A stretch of DNA of 64,000 bases, taken from Alcaligenaceae bacterium SAGV5. GTDB taxonomy: Bacteria; Pseudomonadota; Gammaproteobacteria; Burkholderiales; Burkholderiaceae_B. Each line of letters starts with the position of its first letter. Within the stretch, counting starts at the first letter, position 1. The notes below the pieces were generated by a model, which made no database searches, was not told the DNA's origin, and saw nothing but the letters and a program-made list of their open reading frames with translations. The position numbers were made by a program, and so were the translations under genes. Location of the stretch: positions 310,001 to 374,000 of the forward strand of contig SPDP01000003.1 of assembly GCA_009360345.1 (NCBI GenBank), read 5' to 3'. This document shows, in pieces, positions 36,821 to 45,642 of the stretch.

Positions 36821-38456
36821 CCGTCCCACCACGCTCTATCGCACCCTGGAGCACACCGCCCGCGAGTACGGCTCGCGCGAAGCCTTCGTCTCCCAGGCCG
36901 ACCGCCTGACCTGGGACGAGGTGCTGGCCGGCACCCGCCGCATCGCCGCCGCGCTGCATGCCAGCGGCGTGCGCAAGGGCGACCATGTCGGGATCATGCT
37001 GGGCAACGGCGCGACATGGCTGCAAACCTTCTTCGCCTGCGCGACGCTGGGCGCGGTGACCGTACCGGTCAACACCCGCTTCAAGACCGACGAACTGCAG
37101 TTCTGCCTGAAGCAGGCGGACGTGAAGCTGCTGGTGTTCGCCGACGCGTTCCTGGGCATCGATTTCGTCCAGCTGTTGACAGCGGTCGAGCCGGCGCTGG
37201 ATACCGGCCTGCCGGGCCAGGCGCTGCCCGAGCTGCGCCGCGCGGTCATGGTGGGCGATGGTCCCTGCCCGGCGGGCGCCGAGCGCTACGCGGATTTCCT
37301 GGCCCGCGGCCAGGATGTGGCGCCCGACACCATCGAGGCGGTGGCCGCTGGAATGACGCCCGACGATCTGTTGCTGATGCAGTTCACCTCGGGCACCACG
37401 TCGTTCCCCAAGGGCGTGATGCTGACCCACGCCAACATGCTGACCAACGCCTGGGCCGCCGGGCAGCGGATAGGCGTGCGGCACGATGATCGCTATTTCA
37501 GCATCCGGCCCTTCTTCCATGTGTCGGGAACGACGCTGTCCGTCCTGGTCAGCCTGGTGGCGGGCTGCTGCCTGCTGACGCTGCCCAAGTTCGACGTGGC
37601 CGAGACGCTGCGCGTGATGGACGTGGAAAGGTGCACGCTGACTTCGGGCAACGACACCATCTTCCTGATGATGATGGGCCATCCCGACTTCGATCCCAAG
37701 AAGCTGCATCTGCGCGGCGGTTGGGCGGCGGCGGGGCCCGAGGTCATGCAGCAGATCCGCGACGTGATGGGCGTGGACCATGTCTGCAATGCCTACGGAC
37801 AGTCCGAGGCGTCGCCCAATGTGATCATGTCGTCGCGCGATGATCCCTTCGAACTGCGCGCCCATGGCTGGGGGCTGCCGCATCCCGGCACCGAGGTGCG
37901 CATCGTCGACCAGGACAGTGGCGAGGTCCTGCCTCCCGGCGGCCAGGGCGAGATCCAGGTGCGCGGCTGGCACGTGATGCGCGGCTACTACAAGATGCCG
38001 GAGGCGACCGCCAAGGCGCTGACGCCGGAAGGCTGGCTGTGCACCGGCGACCTGGGCGAGATGTCGCCGGAAGGCCGGCTGCGCATGGTCGGGCGGCTCA
38101 AGGACATGTACCGGGTCGGCGGCGAGAACGTCGCGCCGGCGGAAGTCGAGGAAACCCTGCACGCGCATCCCGCGGTGCAGATGGCCCAGGTGATCGGGGT
38201 GCCCGATGCCCGCCTGGGCGAAGTGACGGCGGCCTTCGTACTGCTCAAGGAAGGCAAGGAGGCCGGGCGCCAGGAATTGATCGACTGGTGCAAGGCGCGC
38301 TGCGCGAACTTCAAGGTGCCGCGCTACCTCGAGATCGTGGATACGTTCGACAATATCGGCATGACGGGCAGTTCCAAGGTCCAGAAGAACAAGCTCAAGG
38401 CCCATGCCATCGAGCTGTTCGGCCTGGCGAACGCGCATGGCGCGAAGGGAGGCTAG
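36813..38456 (+). CDS. Acyl-CoA ligase (AMP-forming)
   Basis: Predicted 547 aa ANL-superfamily enzyme. The phosphate loop is FTSGTTSFPKG, the A5-type motif NAYGQSEAS, the hinge region TGDLGEMSPEGRLRMVGRLKDMYRVGGENVAP, with the catalytic Lys near SKVQKNK. It activates an acid to its CoA thioester. The chain opening LDRPTTLYRTLEH fits cyclohexanecarboxylate/fatty-acid-type ligases. ATG 36813 overlaps the hydratase. Confidence 0.92.
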   Translation: MLDRPTTLYRTLEHTAREYGSREAFVSQADRLTWDEVLAGTRRIAAALHASGVRKGDHVGIMLGNGATWLQTFFACATLGAVTVPVNTRFKTDELQFCLKQADVKLLVFADAFLGIDFVQLLTAVEPALDTGLPGQALPELRRAVMVGDGPCPAGAERYADFLARGQDVAPDTIEAVAAGMTPDDLLLMQFTSGTTSFPKGVMLTHANMLTNAWAAGQRIGVRHDDRYFSIRPFFHVSGTTLSVLVSLVAGCCLLTLPKFDVAETLRVMDVERCTLTSGNDTIFLMMMGHPDFDPKKLHLRGGWAAAGPEVMQQIRDVMGVDHVCNAYGQSEASPNVIMSSRDDPFELRAHGWGLPHPGTEVRIVDQDSGEVLPPGGQGEIQVRGWHVMRGYYKMPEATAKALTPEGWLCTGDLGEMSPEGRLRMVGRLKDMYRVGGENVAPAEVEETLHAHPAVQMAQVIGVPDARLGEVTAAFVLLKEGKEAGRQELIDWCKARCANFKVPRYLEIVDTFDNIGMTGSSKVQKNKLKAHAIELFGLANAHGAKGG

Positions 38457-38460
38457 ACCG

Positions 38461-39408
38461 ATGAGCGACGTCACGCTTTGCGAATGCTTTGCCCGGGATG
38501 GCCTGCAGCACGAGGAAACCTTCATCCCCACCGCCACCAAGGTGGCGTTGATCGACCGTTTCGCCAGCATCGGCTTCCAGCGCGTCGAGGCGACTTCGTA
38601 CTCGAATCCCAAGGTCGTGCCCCAGTTCGGCGACGCCAGCGAGCTGCTGCGGACGCTGCCGCGCCGCGACGGGGTCTGGTACAAGGCGACCTGCGCCAAC
38701 GTGCGCGCCGTGGAGCGCGCGGTGGCTGACCTGGAGGCCGGCTTCGGCGCCAACGAGATCAGCCTGCTGGTGTCGGCCAGCGAATCGCATTCGATGAAGA
38801 ACCTGCGGCGCAGCCGCGCCGACCAGTGGCAGAACGTGGCCGACATGGTGGCGGCGTCGCAGGGGCGTTTCCGCATGATAGGCACGGTGTCGGTCGCCTG
38901 GGGCTGTCCGTTCGAGGGCAAGGTATCGGCGGACAGCGTGCTGGAGGACGTCAGGCGTTTCGCCCGGCTGGGCGTCATGCACGTGGCGCTGGGCGATACG
39001 ACCGGCATGGCCGCGCCGCAGACCGTCAGGCAGTTGATGTCGGCGGTGCACGCCGAACTGCCGGAGGTGACGGCCGTGGCCCACTTCCACGATACGCGCG
39101 GCACCGGCCTGGTCAATTACGTGGCGGCGCTGGAGGCGGGCTGCCGCTATTTCGACTGCGCCTTCGGCGGCGTGGGGGGGCATCCGGCCAAGGTCAAGTA
39201 CGGCGGCGGGCATACCGGCAATGTCTCGACCGAGGACCTGGTGAATCTGTTCGAGTCCATGGGGGTGTCGACGGGCATCGACCTGGCCGGGTTGATGGAG
39301 ACCGCGGCGATGTGCGAAGAGGCCCTGGGCCGCACGCTGCACAGCCGCGTCGCCCAGAGCGGGATGAATCCTTTGTTGGGCGTGGAAGCGGGAGCCGTGC
39401 ATGGATAG
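38461..39408 (+). CDS. HMG-CoA-lyase-like DRE-TIM enzyme, catalytic Cys replaced
   Basis: Predicted 315 aa. The barrel start CECFARDGLQHEE (R12, D13), metal His pair in VAHFHDTRG (H208, H210), GDTTGMA and GHTGNVSTEDL are hydroxymethylglutaryl-CoA lyase features. The usual GGCPYA loop with the catalytic Cys reads VGGHPAKVKYGGG, so His (H241) stands where Cys is expected. It probably cleaves a 3-hydroxy-3-methylacyl-CoA-like ester, though a different substrate is likely. Confidence 0.88.
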   Translation: MSDVTLCECFARDGLQHEETFIPTATKVALIDRFASIGFQRVEATSYSNPKVVPQFGDASELLRTLPRRDGVWYKATCANVRAVERAVADLEAGFGANEISLLVSASESHSMKNLRRSRADQWQNVADMVAASQGRFRMIGTVSVAWGCPFEGKVSADSVLEDVRRFARLGVMHVALGDTTGMAAPQTVRQLMSAVHAELPEVTAVAHFHDTRGTGLVNYVAALEAGCRYFDCAFGGVGGHPAKVKYGGGHTGNVSTEDLVNLFESMGVSTGIDLAGLMETAAMCEEALGRTLHSRVAQSGMNPLLGVEAGAVHG

Positions 39409-39865
39409 TCCGGACGCCTGCGCCGTGATGGAGCCGGCGGCGGTCATTCCCGTGGGGCCCCTGGCGGGCTCGGCCGTCGCGCCGTTCGCCGCCTGGCTGG
39501 GGATCTCCGTGCACGAGGCCGATCTGGGCCGCTCCGTGCTGGTCATGACCGCCAGCGCGCGGCTGGCCAACCGGCGCGGAGTCATCCATGGCGGAGCCAT
39601 TGCCACGCTGATGGATTCCAGCATGGCCATCGCCACCCGTACAGCCGAGTCCGGCCTGGAGACTTCCGGCACGGTGGACCTGAACATCCATTTCATCGCG
39701 CCGGGCAGGGGCGACCTGACGGCCCGCGCCGAGGTCAGGCATGCCGGCGGATCCATCGCCTTTTGCCAGTGCGAGGTGAGGGACGAGTCGGGTACGCTGG
39801 TCGCCACGGCCATGAGCAGCTTCAAGCTGAGGCGGGCCAAGGCGTCCCAGGCCGGGTCCGAGTGA
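39401..39865 (+). CDS. Hotdog-fold acyl-CoA thioesterase (PaaI type)
   Basis: Predicted 154 aa. The HGGAIATLMDSSMA motif holds the PaaI-type catalytic region, and NIHFIAPGRGDLTARAEV is the second family block. Likely releases CoA from dead-end or product thioesters of the pathway. Overlaps the lyase gene by eight bases. Confidence 0.9.
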   Translation: MDSPDACAVMEPAAVIPVGPLAGSAVAPFAAWLGISVHEADLGRSVLVMTASARLANRRGVIHGGAIATLMDSSMAIATRTAESGLETSGTVDLNIHFIAPGRGDLTARAEVRHAGGSIAFCQCEVRDESGTLVATAMSSFKLRRAKASQAGSE

Positions 39866-39900
39866 GGTAAATTCCTGCGTTCACCTATCGAGAAAGACGT

Positions 39901-40377
39901 ATGACAAGACCTGTTCCCGCGAACCTCAAGGAATTGTTTTCCTACCGCCTGAACCGCCTGGCCTTCGTCTCCAGCCGCATCGCCGCACGGGTGAACGAGA
40001 GCCAGTACGAACTGGGTTCGCGCGACTGGCGCATCATCGGATTGCTGGGCGCGTTCGCCCCGCTGTCACTGAATGCGCTGGCGCACGAGGCCAACATCGA
40101 CAAGAGCCAGGCCAGCCGCAGCGTGGCCGAGCTGATCGAGCGCGGCCTGGTCAAGCGGGGCGCCGACGAGTCGGACGGCCGGGGCGTGCGGCTCGACCTG
40201 ACCCCGCAGGGCCGGGCGTTGTACCGCAAGGTGTTTCCCAAGGCCGTCGATCGCAACGAGAAGATGCTGTCCGTGCTGACGGACGAAGAGCGGGACGTGC
40301 TCGAACGGGCGATCGACAAGCTGACCGAGCACACGATCGGGTTGTTGGAAGAGCTGAAGCCCCCCCGGAGGGGGTGA
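39901..40377 (+). CDS. MarR-family transcriptional regulator
   Basis: Predicted 158 aa. Winged HTH at about 50-110 (LSLNALAHEANIDKSQASRSVAELIERGLV) and the wing D-x-R-G motif DESDGRGVRLDLT. It lies between two acyl-CoA operons whose promoters, with a third at 46394, share one 42-bp dyad module, so it is the probable repressor of all three. In such systems acyl-CoA intermediates usually release the repressor. A structured repeat begins on its stop codon. Confidence 0.92.
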   Translation: MTRPVPANLKELFSYRLNRLAFVSSRIAARVNESQYELGSRDWRIIGLLGAFAPLSLNALAHEANIDKSQASRSVAELIERGLVKRGADESDGRGVRLDLTPQGRALYRKVFPKAVDRNEKMLSVLTDEERDVLERAIDKLTEHTIGLLEELKPPRRG

Positions 40378-40455
40378 CCCCCCCCTACGCGCTGACGCGC
40401 GCCCCCCAGGGGCGAAACCGGCGGACTGGCGGAGCCAGATCCGCGGTTTCCCGGG
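40375..40455 (+). repeat. Stop-codon-proximal structured repeat, copy 3
   Basis: It begins on the MarR gene TGA. The stem at 40414-40450 pairs gaaacc with ggtttc, gcgga with tccgc, and ctggc with gccag around gga. The inner arm changed from ccggc/gccgg to ctggc/gccag on both sides, keeping the pairing. It sits between the regulator and the next MarR-type promoter. Confidence 0.85.
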
Positions 40456-40482
40456 GCAATGCCAGGCCCACGGTTCGCCAAA

Positions 40483-40524
40483 ATAGTTGAATTTATCAAT
40501 TAAGTAGTATATAAAATCAACTAT
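40483..40524 (+). promoter_or_regulatory. 42-bp MarR-type promoter/operator module, copy B
   Basis: Outer arms ATAGTTGA and TCAACTAT; -35 TTGAAT and -10 TATAAA 17 bases apart; 17 bases between its end and ATG 40542. Aligns without gaps to copies A and C. Confidence 0.8.
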
Positions 40525-40541
40525 ATTGGAAAACCGCGAGC

Positions 40542-41279
40542 ATGAGCATGTCCGAACTCCTGATTGAGAACCAAGGGGCCGTCCGTATCCTGACGATGAA
40601 CCGGCCGGAGAAGCACAACGCGTTGAATACCGCGCTGACGCAGGCGCTGGTGGATGCGCTGTGGCAGGCCGAGCGCGATGCCGAGGTCCATGCCGTCGTG
40701 CTGACCGGGGCGGGCAAGTCGTTCTGCGCCGGCGCCGATACTTCGGAATTCAGCGCGCTGGTGCCCGAGGATCCCCAGGCCGTGAACGCACGCGCCGACC
40801 TGACCACCGGGTTGCACCTGGCTTTCTCGCGCATGTCCAAGCCCGTCGTGGCCGCGGTGCGGGGCAATGCGCTGGGCGGGGGCGCGGGCCTGGCCATCGC
40901 CTGCGATCTGGCCGTGATGGCCGAGAACGTCCGCTTTGGCTACCCCGAACTCAAGCACGGCATCGTGGCGGCGGTGGTCATGTCCAATCTGGTTCGCCAA
41001 CTGGGCCGCAAGCATGCCTTCGAACTGCTGGCCATGGGCGAGCCGATCAACGGCCCGCGCGCCCTGGCGCTGGGCCTGGCGAACCGCGTCGAACCCGATG
41101 ACCGGGTGCTGGAGGCCGCGCTGGAAGTCGCCGCCAAGCTGGCGAGCTGGAGCCCCATCGCGATGGGCACCACCAAGCGGCTGTTCCACCGCGTGGCCGA
41201 GCTGACGCTGGAGGAAGGCCTGGCCGCGGGGCGCGACACCAACGTCATCATGCGGGGCTTCCGCAAGGCGGCGAAATGA
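40542..41279 (+). CDS. Enoyl-CoA hydratase/isomerase
   Basis: Predicted 245 aa. LLIENQGAVRILTMNRPEK opening, FCAGADTSEF, oxyanion-hole GNALGGGAGLAIACD, and both Glu positions (YPELKHG, HAFELLAMG) present. Most like the hydratase encoded at 45643 (shared PExKHGI...NLIRQ/NLVRQ blocks). Either ATG 40542 or 40548 could be used. Four-base overlap with the CoA transferase. Confidence 0.92.
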   Translation: MSMSELLIENQGAVRILTMNRPEKHNALNTALTQALVDALWQAERDAEVHAVVLTGAGKSFCAGADTSEFSALVPEDPQAVNARADLTTGLHLAFSRMSKPVVAAVRGNALGGGAGLAIACDLAVMAENVRFGYPELKHGIVAAVVMSNLVRQLGRKHAFELLAMGEPINGPRALALGLANRVEPDDRVLEAALEVAAKLASWSPIAMGTTKRLFHRVAELTLEEGLAAGRDTNVIMRGFRKAAK

Positions 41280-42475
41280 CGCGTCCGCTGGAAAACGTCA
41301 CCATCCTGGACCTGTCCCGGGTCCTGGCGTGCCCCTTCGCCACGATGATCCTGGCCGAGCTGGGCGCCACGGTGATCAAGGTCGAGCAGCCCGGCACGGG
41401 CGACGAGACGCGCGGTTTCGAGCCCAAGGTCGAGGGCGAGGGCGGTACGGAGTCGGCCTATTACATGGCCTTCAACCGCAGCAAGCAGTCCATTACCGTC
41501 AACCTGCGCAGCGCCGAAGGGCAGGAGCTCATCCGCAAGCTCAGCGCGCAGGCCGACGTGGTGCTGGAGAACTTTCCGGTCGGGACGCTGCAGCGCTACG
41601 GGCTGGACTACGCCCGGCTGTCCCAGGGCAACCCCGCGCTGGTCTACGTGTCGTGCACGGGCTTCGGCATGACCGGCCCCTATGCGCCCCGCAAGGGCTA
41701 CGACACGGTGTTCCAGGCCATGGGCGGCATCATGAGCCTGACCGGCGAGCGTGGCGGCGGCCCGGTCAAGCCGGGGCTGCCGGTGGCCGACCTGACCTCG
41801 GGCCTGTGGGTCGCGATCGCCATCCTGTCGGCCTTGATGGGCCGGCAGGCGACCGGCAAGGGCTGCCATGTGGATTTCTCGATGCTGGACGGCCAGGTCG
41901 GGCTGCTGTCGCTGGCCGCCGCGCGCTTCTTCGCGCTGGGCGAGGTGCCGCCCCGGCTGGGGACCGAGCATCCGGGCCGCGTGCCCTCGGCCGCGTTCCG
42001 CTGCCGCGACGACAAATGGGTCCAGGTCACGGGCAGCGACCAGCACTGGAAGCCGCTGTGCGACCTGCTGGGCCTGCACGAGTGGGCGGAAGATCCGACC
42101 CTGGTGCGCAACATCGACCGGGTCAACCGGCGCGAGGAAGTGATGGCCGGCCTGTCGGCGGCCGTCGCGCGCCTGGACCGCGACGAGTTCTGCCGGCTGT
42201 GTGACGAGGCCAAGGTGCCGGCCGGTCCGATCCTGAGCGTGGACGAGGTGCTGAGCAACGAGCACGTACTGGCGCGCGGCATGGTGCGCGAGTTCGCGCA
42301 TCCCCAGCTCGGTTCGTTCAAGGCGCTGCCGGTGCCGTTCAAGTTCGAGGGTTTCGACGATCCCAGCCTGGGGCGGCCGCCGCTGCTGGGCGAGCACACC
42401 GACCAGGTGCTGGGGGACAGGCTGGGCCTGGGCAAGGAAGATATCCAGGCGCTGCGCGAAAGAAAGGTCATCTAA
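41276..42475 (+). CDS. CaiB/BaiF (class III) CoA transferase
   Basis: Predicted 399 aa. DLSRVLACPFATMILAELGATVIKVEQPG-type N-terminus split by NRSKQSITVNL, with catalytic Asp D172 in PVADLTSG. It likely transfers CoA to the acid degraded by the regulon, giving a second activation route beside the ligase at 36813. Confidence 0.93.
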   Translation: MTRPLENVTILDLSRVLACPFATMILAELGATVIKVEQPGTGDETRGFEPKVEGEGGTESAYYMAFNRSKQSITVNLRSAEGQELIRKLSAQADVVLENFPVGTLQRYGLDYARLSQGNPALVYVSCTGFGMTGPYAPRKGYDTVFQAMGGIMSLTGERGGGPVKPGLPVADLTSGLWVAIAILSALMGRQATGKGCHVDFSMLDGQVGLLSLAAARFFALGEVPPRLGTEHPGRVPSAAFRCRDDKWVQVTGSDQHWKPLCDLLGLHEWAEDPTLVRNIDRVNRREEVMAGLSAAVARLDRDEFCRLCDEAKVPAGPILSVDEVLSNEHVLARGMVREFAHPQLGSFKALPVPFKFEGFDDPSLGRPPLLGEHTDQVLGDRLGLGKEDIQALRERKVI

Positions 42476-42552
42476 GGCCGTGCCGGCGACAGCCGGATCT
42501 CGCCTCCTCCTGCGGTACGAGGCCGGGGGAGGTCTAAAACCAGGAGACTCAC

Positions 42553-43518
42553 ATGAAGCTGTTCAAGCAATCGTTATTGGCGGCGGCGCTTGTGCTGGCC
42601 GCCTCGGGTGTACAGGCCCAGGGCTATCCCACCAAGCCCATCGTGCTGGTCAATCCCTATGCCGCGGGCGGCCCGGCCGATCTCGTGGCGCGCAGCCTGG
42701 CCAAGGAGCTGGGCACCGAGCTGGGACAGCAGGTGGTGGTCGAGAACAAGGCGGGCGGGGGCGCGACCATCGGCGCGGCCTACGTGGCGCGGGCGGAGGC
42801 CGATGGCTATACGCTGCTGTTCGGCACCGCGGCGGCCCACATCGTCACGCCGCTGATCCAGCCCACGCCCTATGATGGCATCAAGGACTTCACCTTCATC
42901 GCGCTGGCGGCCAACCAGCCCAACCTGCTGGTGGTGCATCCGTCGGTCAAGGCCAACACCGCGAAGGAACTGATCGAGCTCGCGCGCGGCAATCCCGGCA
43001 AGCTGAACTACGGTTCGTCCGGCACGGGTACCTCGCCCCACCTGGGCGGGGAACTGATCAAGCAGCAGGCCAAGGTCGAAATGGCGCACATCCCCTACGG
43101 TGGCGCGGCGCCCGCGATCACCGACCTGGTGGCAGGGCGCCTGCAGGTGGGCGTGATGAACCTGTCGGGCGAACTGCCCTTCGTGAAGGCCGGCAAGCTG
43201 CGCGCCCTGGCCTACGCGTCCAAGGCGCGCTCGCCGCTGCTGCCCGACGTGCCCACGTTCGCCGAGGCGGGCCTGGGCGGCGCGGAGTCCGCCTCGTGGT
43301 ACACGGTGGCGGCGCCCAAGGGCACGCCCGTGGCGGTGGTGAACAAGCTCAACGCCGCGCTGAACGCGGTCACCAAGAAGGCGGAATACCGCAAGCTGAT
43401 GGAGGCCCAGGGCACCGAGCTGGCCACGCTCTCGCCCGAGGAAACCACGCGTTTCGTCGTGGAAGACGCGCAGCGCACCAAGGACCTCATCAAGTCGGCC
43501 AACCTCAAGCTCGAATGA
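42553..43518 (+). CDS. Bug/TctC periplasmic receptor
   Basis: Predicted 321 aa. Signal FKQSLLAAALVLAASGVQAQ, then YPTKPIVLVNPYAAGGPAD, ENKAGGGATIGAAYVARAEADGYT, and the IPYGGAAPAI loop. Ribosome site AGGAGACTCAC. Within the plus-strand acyl-CoA operon, so it probably binds the acid or its precursor. Confidence 0.95.
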   Translation: MKLFKQSLLAAALVLAASGVQAQGYPTKPIVLVNPYAAGGPADLVARSLAKELGTELGQQVVVENKAGGGATIGAAYVARAEADGYTLLFGTAAAHIVTPLIQPTPYDGIKDFTFIALAANQPNLLVVHPSVKANTAKELIELARGNPGKLNYGSSGTGTSPHLGGELIKQQAKVEMAHIPYGGAAPAITDLVAGRLQVGVMNLSGELPFVKAGKLRALAYASKARSPLLPDVPTFAEAGLGGAESASWYTVAAPKGTPVAVVNKLNAALNAVTKKAEYRKLMEAQGTELATLSPEETTRFVVEDAQRTKDLIKSANLKLE

Positions 43519-44651
43519 CCATGACCGTCAACACCCCGCGCGCCCCGGCCCAGGCCGGGGCGGCCTCCACGATAGACCGCGTGGACATCATCGCCTGCTC
43601 GCAGCGCCAGGACGATCCCAGCTGGCGCTTCGCGCGCGGCACCATCACCCACGTGGACGGCTGGATCGTGGTGCTGACCGCGCGCAATGGCCAGGCGGGA
43701 TATGGGCACGTGCTGGGCACGCCCATCTTCAAGCCCGATACGGCCCGCATCGAGCCGGTCCTGGAGACGCTGCGGCGCGAGGCGCTGGGGCAGGACGCGT
43801 TCGCGCTCGAAACCCTGCACCGCCGGCTCGAAGCGGTGGCCGGGGCCGAAGCTTGCGCGCTGTCGGGCTTCGTCTGCGCGATCTACGACCTGCAGGCCCG
43901 GATGCTGGGCGTCCCCCTGCATGTGCTGCTGGGCGGCAAGGTGCGCGATACCGTCGAGGCCTCGCGCATCGTCTCGATCAAGTCCCCCGAGGATATGGCC
44001 GAGCAGGCCGCCAGGTTGGCGCGGCAGGGCTATCGTTATCTGAAGCTGAAGCTGAGCGGCGAATCCGAACTCGACGTCGCCCGCGTGCGCACCGTGCGCG
44101 AGCGGCTGGGCGAGGCCGTCACGCTGACCGTGGATGCCAATCAGGCCTACCAGGCCGACGAAGCGATCCGTGTGTGCGAGGCGCTGCGGCCGATGGGCGT
44201 GGTGATGATGGAGCAGCCGGTGCCGGCGGCGGACATCGATGGATTGTGCCGTGTGCACGCCGCGGGCGCGCTGCCCATCGAAGCGGACGAGGCCATCGCC
44301 GGGCTACCGGGACTGGTGCGCCTGATCGGCATGGGCGCCGCCGATTCCTACAACCTCAAGGTGCACTACCTGGGGGGGATACGCAACACGCTGATCGCGG
44401 TTCGCCTGTGCGAGGCGGCGGGTGTGGGCTACCGGTTCGGCGCGATCTTCGGGCCGCGCCTGCTGGCGGCCCAGGGCGTGCACGTGGCCAGCGTCGCCGG
44501 CAGCATCCACGCCGGCGCCGAGCTGGCCGAGTTCGATCACCTGCTGGACGATCCGTTCGTCGGCCTGGAGGTCGAGTCCGGCGAGCTGGCGGTGCCGGGC
44601 GGCCTGGGTTCGGGCGTGGAGTACGAACCCGGCAACCTCGGGCAGGCCTGA
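43515..44651 (+). CDS. Enolase-superfamily enzyme (mandelate racemase/muconate lactonizing type)
   Basis: Predicted 378 aa. Barrel residues are YLKLKLSG (K-x-K acid/base pair), VDANQAY, MEQPVP and EADEAI (three metal carboxylates), then YNLKVHYLGG with the opposing Lys, as in the MLE subgroup. It would racemise, cycloisomerise or dehydrate a carboxylic acid by alpha-proton abstraction. Overlaps the Bug stop by four bases; ends one base before a convergent gene. Confidence 0.88.
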   Translation: MTMTVNTPRAPAQAGAASTIDRVDIIACSQRQDDPSWRFARGTITHVDGWIVVLTARNGQAGYGHVLGTPIFKPDTARIEPVLETLRREALGQDAFALETLHRRLEAVAGAEACALSGFVCAIYDLQARMLGVPLHVLLGGKVRDTVEASRIVSIKSPEDMAEQAARLARQGYRYLKLKLSGESELDVARVRTVRERLGEAVTLTVDANQAYQADEAIRVCEALRPMGVVMMEQPVPAADIDGLCRVHAAGALPIEADEAIAGLPGLVRLIGMGAADSYNLKVHYLGGIRNTLIAVRLCEAAGVGYRFGAIFGPRLLAAQGVHVASVAGSIHAGAELAEFDHLLDDPFVGLEVESGELAVPGGLGSGVEYEPGNLGQA

Positions 44652-44652
44652 A

Positions 44653-45606
44653 TCAGCGTATGCAGGAAGCGGCGCCGGCCAGGGCCGCTTCCGCTTCGCG
44701 CGCCAGCCGCTCGACCAGTTCGCCGGCCGGCTCCAGTTTGTCGATCAGGCCGGCGCTTTGTCCGGCCTCGACCTTGCCCAGAGCCACATCACCGTCCTTG
44801 GCGGCCTGCCGCAAGGAACTGCGGGCGAACAGGGCATCCAGTTCCGTATCGTCGGCGCCGCGGTTGGCGGCCGCTTCGTACTCGGCCGAGAACGTGTTCT
44901 TGACCATGCGGATGGGCGAGCGGCCGCGGCCGACGATGGCGGTGTCGCCGATGCCCGCGTTCAGCACCAGGTCCTTGTAGGCGGCGTGCAGCCCCGATTC
45001 GGGGGTCAGCAGGAAGCGGGTGCCCAGTTGCGCGCCGCTCGCGCCCAGCGCCAGCATCGCGGCGATGCCCGCGCCGTCGGCGATGCCCCCGGCGCCGATG
45101 ACCGGCACCGTCACCGCGTTGACCGTCGCCCGCACCAGCACCAGCGTGCCGACTTCGTCCGGACCGGGATGGCCGCCGGCTTCGCCGCCGACCGCGATCA
45201 CGGCGTCCACGCCGGCGTCCTCGGCCTTGCGGGCGTGCAGGGGATTGGCGGTGACCTGTATCCACGTCACGCCGGCTTGCTTGAAGCGGCCGATATGGGC
45301 CTTGGGGCCGCCCTGCGAGGCGATGATCACGGGCACGCCGGTTTCCAGGACGATGTCCAGGAACTCCGCCGAGCGCTTGTTGTACAGCGGCACGTTGACC
45401 GCGAAGGGCTGGCGCGTGCCGGCGCGCACGCGGGCGATGGCGGCGCGCAGGTCGTCGGGATACATGGGGCCGGCGGCGATTACGCCCAGGCCGCCAGCCT
45501 CGGAAACGGCCAGGGCCAGCTCGGCGTTGGACGAGGCCCAGCTCATGCCCCCCTGGACGATGGGGTGGCGGATGCCCAGGAGGGAGGTCAGTCGGGTAGC
45601 AAGCAT
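44653..45606 (-). CDS. Nitronate monooxygenase / FMN-dependent 2-nitropropane dioxygenase family
   Basis: Predicted 317 aa. IRHPIVQGGMSWAS start, GGEAGGHPG FMN region, PVIGAGGIADG and GASGAQLGTRFLLTPES are diagnostic. The family oxidises alkyl nitronates; members also act as enoyl-reductase-like flavoproteins. Second gene of the minus-strand operon behind the hydratase at 45643 (36-base gap), hence under the third MarR-type promoter. Confidence 0.9.
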   Translation of the reverse strand: MLATRLTSLLGIRHPIVQGGMSWASSNAELALAVSEAGGLGVIAAGPMYPDDLRAAIARVRAGTRQPFAVNVPLYNKRSAEFLDIVLETGVPVIIASQGGPKAHIGRFKQAGVTWIQVTANPLHARKAEDAGVDAVIAVGGEAGGHPGPDEVGTLVLVRATVNAVTVPVIGAGGIADGAGIAAMLALGASGAQLGTRFLLTPESGLHAAYKDLVLNAGIGDTAIVGRGRSPIRMVKNTFSAEYEAAANRGADDTELDALFARSSLRQAAKDGDVALGKVEAGQSAGLIDKLEPAGELVERLAREAEAALAGAASCIR

Positions 45607-45642
45607 GATGGAGGAGGCAGTGTGGGGGAATCGAAGGAGCGC

